64,000 nt of DNA. It comes from Lampris incognitus (lineage: Eukaryota > Chordata > Actinopteri > Lampriformes > Lampridae). The stretch covers positions 57,891,478 through 57,955,477 of the forward strand of contig NC_079219.1 of assembly GCF_029633865.1 (NCBI RefSeq). Direction: 5' to 3'. Below the pieces are notes generated by a model. That model saw only the letters and a program-made list of their open reading frames with translations, had not been told where the DNA came from and did no database searches. Made by a program: the position numbers and the translations under genes. The stretch's first letter is position 1; the number at the start of each line of letters is the position of its first letter. Below, piece by piece: positions 57,701-64,000 of the stretch.

Positions 57701-59825
57701 TCCCCTTTTGTTTATATTATGACACAGCATTATTTTTCTAGTAATTCAAAATTCATTGCACTTTTGACTTTGTCAAGAATTGATTTTATTACATTAATCA
57801 TTCTTTACAATTTGCTAAAGATGATAAGATTTTCATTGGGAATGATGAAGAAGGACAGGATTAGGAACGAGTATATTACAGGGACAGCTCAGGTTGGACG
57901 GTTTGGAGACAAAGCAAGAGAGGCAAGATTGAGATGGTTTGGACAAGTGTGGAGGAGAGATGCTGGGTATATTGGGGGAAGGATGCTGAATATGGAGCTA
58001 CCAGGGAAGAGGAGAAGAGGAAGGCCAAAGAGGAGGTTTATGGATGTGGTGAGGGAGGACTTGCAGGTGGCTGTTGTGACAGAGGAAGATGCAAAGGACA
58101 GGAAGAGATGGAAACGGATGATCCACTGTGGCGCCCCCTAACGGGAGCAGCCAAAAGTAGTAGTAGTAGTTTCATTCTTTACAATGTCCACAAAACATTG
58201 ATATGAATAAAACGTACATATCAATACATACTTATGGTATATTACATAGTGCCATTAATGTACCAAAGGAGACAGAAAGAGGGGGATAGCGGTTTTACAT
58301 TAGCTTGTTTTTTTGTCAACTTGTGTAACGGGGATGGGGTGTTGCATCGTCTTACATCCCCCCTCAAATCGACCACTGGATGAGACTAACCAAGAATTGT
58401 CAACAAACATGCTTATTTTGAATTTTGACCCCAACCACCACAACCCCACCCCTCTTTCCCATAGAACTGGGCTGGAGTCACCCGTGTGATGTGTGGAGTA
58501 TTGGCTGCATCCTGTTTGAATACTACCAAGGCTTCACGATGTACCAGGTAGAACATGTGTGTTTTTTTTTTAATGACCATTACGTTTAACTGGTCTCGTC
58601 TTCGTTTGAGGTTTAACTGTGTCTCTGTGTTCAACTCAGACTCATGACAACAAGGAGCATCTCGCCATGATGGAGAGGATACAGGGGCCTCTCCCGCAGA
58701 GGATGATCCACAGAAGCAGGTAATTGTGCCCCATAGATAGTGGCCCACACACACACACGCTTGCTTGCTTGCGGGTTGTCCATCATATCCGATGATGACC
58801 GTCTCCTATTTGCGAGTCCTTTGGTGGCTTAATAGTCCAATCCTGAATGCACAGTTGTGGTTGCAGACCGGGCATGTAAAAGTGGTGCTGTGGGTGGGGG
58901 TGTGGGGGTAACTCTGCGAGCATGCCTCTTCGCATGCTTTGCTACATGGTGTTGTGTGTGCGCTGGTTTTCCACATACTTCACTCCCTGTGAGACGTGGG
59001 AGTGCCAGATGGTGCGGCAGGAGGCAAGTTCCTCCAAAGAAGAGGGGTTGATCTGGCATCTTCATTTTGTCTTTGAAACACTTCTTCTGGCCACCAGCAG
59101 TGTGTTGACCAAGGTGTAGTTGGCCGTAGAGGACTTTACGTGAGAGTCGTTGGCTAAGCCACCTGAGTTGATGGTGGTTTCGGGTAGACTCCATGCTGCA
59201 ACTGCCTGCCCGCTCCAACACCTCTGTGTGTGGCTCTGTCCTCCCAAGTAATGCTGAGGATCCTCTGGAGACATCTCACATGGAAGGCCTCCAGGCTTCT
59301 GAGATGGTGGCTGTAGATGGTCCATGCCTCTCATCCATACAGTAGTGTGGAGATACACACTGCTCTGTAAACAAGCACCCACACACACACCCACACACAC
59401 ACACACACACACACCATCATTTTGGATTTTTTTCCCACATCCCAGGAAACAGAGGTATTTTTGCTGTGAGCGTCTGGACTGGAATGAGAACTCCAAGGCG
59501 GGACACTACGTCAAAGCCAAATGTAAACCGTTAAAGGTGAGTTGAAGCAGGAGCAAACATTTAACGTTGACTACTGTCCACAGCATCTGACTCTTCATGT
59601 GCTAATCAGTGTGTTGTTTTTTTCCTCTCCTCCAACGTTTGTCAGAACTACGTGCTGTCAAAGGGGATGGATCACTCTCAGTTCTTTGATCTGCTGCAGA
59701 AGATGTTGGAGTACGAGCCCCCCAAGCGAATCTCTCTCTCCTCTGCCCTTTGTCATCCGTTTTTTCTGCCTCTTCATTGTCAGACGGGATGCACCCAGGG
59801 CTGGGGCAGCACCCGTGACACCTGA
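52078..59825 (+). CDS. clk2: CDC2-like (LAMMER) dual-specificity kinase, CLK2-like; kinase-domain exons
   Basis: Ten coding exons: 52078-52168, 52263-52329, 52906-53022, 53181-53347, 54751-54845, 55209-55338, 58465-58547, 58640-58719, 59446-59536 and 59646-59825. They sum to 1101 nt (366 aa plus stop) with matching phases. Seen: [19 protein letters not shown] entry, glycine loop GEGTFGKVV, lysine in ALKIIKNL, catalytic THTDLKPEN (the CLK variant of HRD), [38 protein letters not shown] and the family hallmark EHLAMMERI. CLKs phosphorylate SR splicing factors in the nucleus. [16 protein letters not shown] and the exon layout fit CLK2 best; CLK1/4 or CLK3 is less likely. The N-terminal RS-rich exons and start codon were not found upstream. 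After HPFF the protein ends [19 protein letters not shown]. Confidence 0.9.
52379..52804. mobile_element. MITE E, copy 1
   Basis: Inverted ends CCCAGATAGCA and TGCTATCTGGG. The interior is repeated GGGCC-rich sequence shared with 60234-60654 at high similarity. No coding capacity. It lies in the CLK intron following the glycine-loop exon. Confidence 0.75.
53545..54005 (+). mobile_element. LTR-like repeat, family G, with inverted arms and PBS-like site
   Basis: A left arm (antisense: GACGCGAACCCGGATCTGCT) and right arm (sense: ACACGGGTTCGCATCCCAGC) face each other. The right arm runs to GAATTCGCTACA, then TTGGTGTCAGAAATGGGATG. TGGTGTCAGAAGTGGG would be complementary to the 3' end of a tRNA-Leu with CCA, so the ACA end followed by this site resembles an LTR plus primer-binding site (one mismatch here). 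A second unit follows at 53890-54005. Confidence 0.45.
54012..54455 (+). mobile_element. SINE family A, copy A11 (sense)
   Basis: Sense family A copy with head GGTGGCACCTGGGTGGTGTG and B box GGTTCAAATCC; ends in an A-rich tail at 54456-54470. Confidence 0.8.
54653..54740 (+). repeat. (CT)n microsatellite forming a splice-site pyrimidine tract
   Basis: About 44 CT units ending 10 bp before the CAG acceptor (54750) of the CLK exon that encodes the catalytic THTDLKPEN loop. Confidence 0.95.
55889..56150 (+). mobile_element. LTR-like repeat, family G, second copy (palindromic)
   Basis: GTAGCAAATTCAGGGGGCAG at 55890 is inverted at 56015-56046. Arms of about 53 bp are nearly perfect with a spacer of about 50 bp. 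It is followed by TTGGTGGCAGCGGTGGGG, a variant of the PBS-like site. Confidence 0.5.
56170..56250 (+). mobile_element. MITE E, 3' fragment
   Basis: Ends TTTGCTATCTGGG and has the GTGGGCCATATTTGGGCC interior of MITE E. Confidence 0.5.
56720..57292 (-). mobile_element. piggyBac-like non-autonomous element F2 (antisense)
   Basis: On the minus strand it starts at TTAA with CACCAGAACGACCGGGATTT and AAAATGAC motifs, the same end as F1 at 6843. A mirrored AAATGACCA motif near 56820 may mark the other end. No transposase. Confidence 0.4.
57815..58175 (+). mobile_element. RTE-clade LINE 3' fragment (sense)
   Basis: It encodes the C-terminal block [31 protein letters not shown] and [16 protein letters not shown], then GGGAGCAGCCAAAAG and (TAG)n. 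It is the only RTE copy in sense relative to its host gene (CLK intron). Confidence 0.85.
58785..59370 (-). mobile_element. Non-LTR retrotransposon C-terminal fragment (antisense)
   Basis: Minus strand pieces [30 protein letters not shown] and [16 protein letters not shown] with [12 protein letters not shown] resemble the C-terminal region of a LINE polyprotein; the clade was not determined. In a CLK intron. Confidence 0.5.
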
Positions 59826-60233
59826 AGATGATCCTGGCTCTCGAATCTAGAAGCAAACGGAATGAAGTCATAACGCTAATATCCGTTTGTCTAAACACAC
59901 CATCATTCAATATCTGACATTTAGAGGATCCCTCTTGTACAAATACTCTTATTTTGCTGAGCGAGGACTGGAGTGAAAGTAGTACGAGTTTGTGACGAGG
60001 TTCAGGACGGTGTGATGGGAGGGCATGTTGGAAAACGGCAATTTGGGCACGTGGAACGATTTGTTAGCAATCTAGCAAAGCACAGCACTCAGTCAGTGAA
60101 GGTCCCCATTTTCTGGGGTTTCTTGATGCATTTCACAACCACTAATAATCCCTACGAAGAGCGAGAAGAGAGCAATAGTTCCCAGCTGTCTGGTTAGCAA
60201 CTATACCCATCATCCATGGTCAAGACTTCCCCT
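59826..60233 (+). other. clk2: CLK 3' UTR region
   Basis: Non-repeat sequence after the stop. No AATAAA before MITE E; the first plausible one outside repeats is at 61174-61179. The transcript end is unclear. Confidence 0.4.
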
Positions 60234-60654
60234 CCCAGACAGCATCCGGATGTGGGCCACCTCAGGCAATGATGCGGCACTGATGGCCTTCTGGCCCTGA
60301 CAAAATGGATGTGAGCCTGAAGTGGCCCACTTGTATTATAGCAAATATGGCCCAAATATGCCAACTCAGATGTGGGCCTCTTTTGGCAAAGATGCGGTGC
60401 TTTCGGCAACATGTAATTTGGATGTGACCCTGAAGTGTCCCGTGTGGTAAATGGTGAATATGGCCCAAATATCACAAAATAAATATGGGCCACCTTTGGC
60501 AAATATGTGGCACATGCGGTTTTGCTATGGCTTGGTTCTGGCCCAGATCTGGCAAACGGGAGCGGACCGCCCAAGTGCCATCATTCCACACGGTATGTGG
60601 GCCGGATGAAAGTGGCTGGTGTGGGTTCGGGCCACAGCAATTTTGCTATCTGGG
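60234..60654. mobile_element. MITE E, copy 2
   Basis: Same orientation and sequence as 52379-52804, with ends CCCAGACAGCA and TGCTATCTGGG. The left TIR has one substitution. Confidence 0.75.
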
Positions 60655-60826
60655 ATGGCTTCTCTCTGCCTGTTGAAACACACACACACACACGCATGCA
60701 CGCACACATGCACGCACACACAAACAGCCCTTTTTCGTCTACCTCCTCCTATCTCACTGTTCCTCTCTTAATCTCCTCGGTTGCGCTCTTTTGTTCTGTT
60801 CATAGCCGAGTCGTGTCTGAGGGCTT

Positions 60827-60902
60827 AAGGAAGCAGGGTATGTTAAGCAGGCAGGATGTGTTAAGCAGGCAGGATGTGTTAAGGAGGCAGGGTGTGTTAT
60901 CG
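60827..60902 (+). repeat. 19-bp tandem repeat, four units
   Basis: Unit GCAGGATGTGTTAAGCAGGC-like, four copies with small changes. Confidence 0.8.
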
Positions 60903-61173
60903 GACAAATCACGGTGCTTTATCGCTACTTCAGCCAAATCGGTGCTGTGCTTGAGAAAAGGACGGGAATTCTGGAAATAGGATTGCATTCGCATAGGGAC
61001 ATGTTGAAGGATTGGCGAGGAAAGGAAAGGAACAGAAATAAGAAAGAAAAAAGGAAATGGAATAAAAAGAAAAGAGAGAAAAGACGAAGACGTGACAGCA
61101 TCTTTTTTTTTCCACACGGTATCTGTTTTTTATAATATGTTTGTAAGGTATTGTTTAAGTTATTATTAAGTTC

Positions 61174-61179
61174 AATAAA
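61174..61179 (+). terminator. Possible distal poly(A) signal for CLK
   Basis: AATAAA in non-repeat sequence 1.35 kb after the CLK stop. Speculative. Confidence 0.25.
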
Positions 61180-61299
61180 CCGAACTCTTTCACTCTGGTT
61201 CCAGTGTGAGACTAACTTCATGCCCAATGAAAGAATGGTCTATACACGCCCATCATACAACTCCTCACATAGGCCAGGATGTGGTCCGGTCTTGATTGA

Positions 61300-61985
61300 G
61301 TGCGGCTTAGTGGGGGGGGGGAGGTGGTGTCACATGGTCACAAGGGGGAAAAAGGGGAAGGACCTACCAGAGCCCAGAAGGGGGGGGGGCTCGGGAAGCC
61401 TGGAATTAAAAGTTTGTTTTGGTTTGCAAATTTTTATTTCTAACTTATTAGTGACATAACTTCAGTTAAAACTGGCTCAATACATCGGTTGAGGGACTTA
61501 AAGAAAATAGTGGAGGCTCTCTGAGGCCCCTCTCACCCCTTACAAAAGGGGCAAAATGGTTCAGCCCACCCCTCACGAGCATCTCTCAGTAGAGCTCATC
61601 TAGTCCTGTCATCTAGTCCTGTCGCGAGTGACGGCTGATACAAGCACGAACACAGTCATGTCTTTCCCAAAGAAAGCAAAATCTGGATTCCAGAAAAGAA
61701 AAGAAAGGGAGAGAAGGCAAAGTGGGGGAAAACAACTGTTAAGTAATATCTTCCAAAAGAAAGGTGAGCTAGGAGTTTTTAAAAGAAAGGTGAGCTAGGA
61801 TAGGTGTGCAAAGATGTGCAAGATAAGTTAGGCTAAGTTAGGTTAAAACAGATTAATGTACTGTGATTGTAAATACTATACAGTACGCTAGAACTCAAAC
61901 AAGTGACGCGTGAGAGACAAAAGAGGGAAGGGGCCCACAGAGACTGCTTATGTATAGGGCCCAGAATTTTGTGTGACACCCCTGA
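61300..61985 (-). mobile_element. hAT-like element X, copy 2 (antisense, uninterrupted)
   Basis: Inverted match of 11130-12179 without the SINE A4 insertion: ACATCGGTTGAGGGACTTAA, AAAATGGTTCAGCCC, TAGGGCCCAGAATTTTGTGT. On the minus strand it starts CAGGGGTGTCACAC. Confidence 0.6.
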
Positions 61986-62024
61986 AAAGGCTGTGTGAGT
62001 GTATGTGCTCTCCAGCCTTTCTCT

Positions 62025-62876
62025 CCTCAGACTTCCTCTCCTCCACCTTCCTCTCCTCAAGACTTCCCCTCCTCAGCCTTCCCCTCCTCAGTCTTCCTCT
62101 CCTCAGCCTTCCCCTACTCAGCCTTCCTCTCCTCAGCCTTCCTCTCCTCTGTCTTCCTCTCCTCAGCCTTCCCCCACTCGGCCTTCCCCTCCTCAGCCTT
62201 CCCCTCCTCGGCCTTCCTCTCCTCGGCCTTCCCCTCCTCGGCCTTCCCCTCCTCAGCCTTCCCCCCCTCAGCCTTCCCCTCCTCAGACTTCCCCTTCTCG
62301 GCCTTCCCCTCCTCGGCCCTCCTCTCCTCGGCCCTCCTCTCCTCGGCCTTCCCCTCCTCGGCCTTCCCCTCCTCAGCCTTCCCCTCCTCGGCCCTCCTCT
62401 CCTCGGCCTTCCCCTCCTCGGCCTTCCCCCCCTCAGCCTTCCCCTCCTCAGACTTCCCCTTCTCGGCCTTTCCCTCCTTGGCCCTCCTCTCCTCGGCCTT
62501 CCCCTCATCGGCCTTCCCCCCCTCAGCCTTCCCCTCCTCAGCCTTCCCCTCCTCAGACTTCCCCTTCTCGGCCTTCCCCTCCTTGGCCCTCCCCTCATCG
62601 GCCTTCCCCTCCTCCACCTTCCCCCCCTCAGCCTTCCCCTCCTCAGCCTTCCCCTCCTCGGCCTTCCCCTCCTCGGCCTTCCTCTCCTCAGCCTTCCTCT
62701 CCTCTGTCTTCCTCTCCTCAGCCTTCCCCTCCTCGGTCTTCCCCCCCTCAGCCTTCCCCCACTCGGCCTTCCCCTCCTCAGCCTTCCCCTCCTCGGCCTT
62801 CCCCCCCTCAGCCTTCCCCTCCTCAGCCTTCCCCTCCTCAGCCTTCCCCTCCTCAGCCTTCCCCTCTTCAGCCTTC
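62025..62876 (+). repeat. 15-bp minisatellite (CCTCCTCAGCCTTCC)n
   Basis: About 56 units of a 15-bp pyrimidine-rich sequence, mainly CCTCCTCAGCCTTCC and CCTCCTCGGCCTTCC, with CCCCCTCAG and CTCTCCTCA variants. Because the unit is a multiple of three, several frames stay open on both strands; they are not genes. Confidence 0.95.
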
Positions 62877-62944
62877 ACGCCCAAGTATTTACATGTGTGT
62901 TTGAAAGTGTAATTTGTGATTTTGTGCATACGTGCACATGCCCT

Positions 62945-62945
62945 G

Positions 62946-63022
<77 letters not shown>
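62945..63022 (+). repeat. (TG)n microsatellite
   Basis: About 38 TG units directly after the 15-bp minisatellite. Confidence 0.95.
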
Positions 63023-63024
<2 letters not shown>

Positions 63025-63869
63025 TCTTCTCCAGGATCGCCACCTTGCAGTGTGGTGGAGAAGCCTGCGTGTACCAATGATCCCAAGAGCTATGCTGTCC
63101 GGAGCTTGGCTCCTGGTAGAGTCACCCAAGGCGGTAGGTCAAGGGGGAGGAGCCAGATGAAGTGTGATCCAACGGGTAAACACCTAACCAAATTAATTGG
63201 ACCAAATACAATAGTTAATTTAGCTAAACCAGTGTTGTCTCATACGGTACATATGCTTGATAAATCTGCATTAATAGCCTTGCTTTCCTCCGTGTGGACA
63301 TACACAGCTGCCCCCCCCCCCGGTTTCATCATTAATCCATGTCCAACAGTGTTGCTGCGTGTGTGTGTCTGTTTATGTGTGACGCTCACGCGGGAAGCAC
63401 GTGTGTGATCACATGTACTTGCGTGTTGTGTCGGTGACCGAAGGAGCAGAGGGTCACGTCCTGCAGCCGAATCATGGTAACGCTCTTAGGCGCTGGAGGC
63501 TCCGGCAGAAGATGACGAAACGCCATCGGCGACCTTCCCACTGGGTCATTTTTGGGTGGACATGTGTTTAAGTCAAGTGAGTTTACCTGTTGTCCGTGCT
63601 GAGTGATGGTGTGTGTGTGTGTGTTTTCACGCATGCGTACTTCAGGGGGTCAATATCTGCCCTTCACGTGTTGGACGCTGATCCACCCAGTGAATCCCTT
63701 AAGTAGCTAACCTACATGTGCCTGCGTGGGACCATTAGCTTGCACACAAACACAAGCTCGCTCCATTAGTCGGTCTGGCGATACACTTCCCATTTACATT
63801 TTTCCACCGTGTTCGAAGCACTTAAAATTGATATCGCATTACTGCTCGATGCTTTTTAGCTGACAGCAG
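63023..63869. other. 3' intergenic sequence, unclassified
   Basis: 63030-63175 looks like a fragment of a dispersed retroelement (GATCCCAAGAGCTATGCTGT; GTCAAGGGGGAGGAGCCAG), family uncertain. No host exon recognised in the rest. Confidence 0.3.
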
Positions 63870-64000
63870 ATCAGTGGCGGCTGGCCAGTAGAGGGGCGCC
63901 GGGGCGCTGCCCCTTTCAAACATCAAGAGAAAATCCACTTCAACGTGTTAAATATAATGTAGTTGTGTGATGCAAATAACGATGAGTCTGTGAGCGCCCG
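63870..64000 (+). mobile_element. hAT-like repeat K, copy 2, cut by window end
   Basis: It starts CAGTGGCGGCTGGCCAGTAG and matches 43349-43500. The window ends inside it. Confidence 0.5.

Noticed and set aside
60827..60902. CRISPR-like direct repeats
   Set aside because: Contiguous 19-bp tandem repeat without spacers in a vertebrate genome; not a CRISPR array.
61973..63160. Reading frames of about 395, 305, 301 and 309 codons on both strands
   Set aside because: They translate a 15-bp minisatellite and a TG repeat; several overlapping frames are open because the unit is divisible by three.

Overview
The window looks like nuclear DNA of a ray-finned (teleost) fish. Three multi-exon vertebrate genes lie head to tail on the + strand, all with GT-AG introns. 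The rest is packed with teleost-type repeats: tRNA-derived SINEs, Tc1/mariner, RTE, L1, L2 and DIRS retroelements, hAT-like elements, and long (GT)n and (CT)n microsatellites. I infer the group from the protein families and repeat types; no species can be named.

Layout. (1) 1-9.6 kb: the last nine coding exons of SETDB1 (H3K9 methyltransferase), covering the bifurcated SET and post-SET regions, the stop and a poly(A) signal. Its introns hold a decayed antisense 18S rRNA fragment and an antisense 5S-rRNA-derived SINE. (2) 9.6-12.3 kb: intergenic, made of an RTE tail and a nest of SINE, hAT-like element and SINE. (3) 12.3-47.2 kb: complete REC8 (meiotic cohesin kleisin), 17 coding exons totalling 1764 nt (587 aa) and spread over 34 kb. 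A GC-box minisatellite lies directly upstream of the start codon. Introns 2, 3 and 9 are swollen by two full-length antisense RTE insertions, a Tc1 copy inside a LINE remnant, a DIRS fragment, a candidate solo LTR, and an L2 containing an L1 containing a Tc1. (4) 47.2-52 kb: repeats and unassigned sequence. (5) 52.1-59.8 kb: the kinase-domain exons of a CDC2-like LAMMER kinase, closest to CLK2; its N-terminal SR-rich exons were not found. (6) 59.8-64 kb: 3' flank with MITE and hAT-like copies, an 850-bp 15-bp-unit minisatellite next to (TG)n, and repeat sequence running to the edge.

The three genes do not form an operon-like unit. All act in the nucleus: SETDB1 in heterochromatin, REC8 in meiotic cohesion, CLK in phosphorylating splicing factors. 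Exon boundaries were set by hand from splice sites, reading phase and family similarity, and the exon lengths of each gene sum to a consistent frame. The most interesting points are the tandem GC-box array at the REC8 start, the rRNA-derived sequences in SETDB1, the nested insertions that can be dated by target-site duplications, and microsatellites placed immediately before several 3' splice sites.
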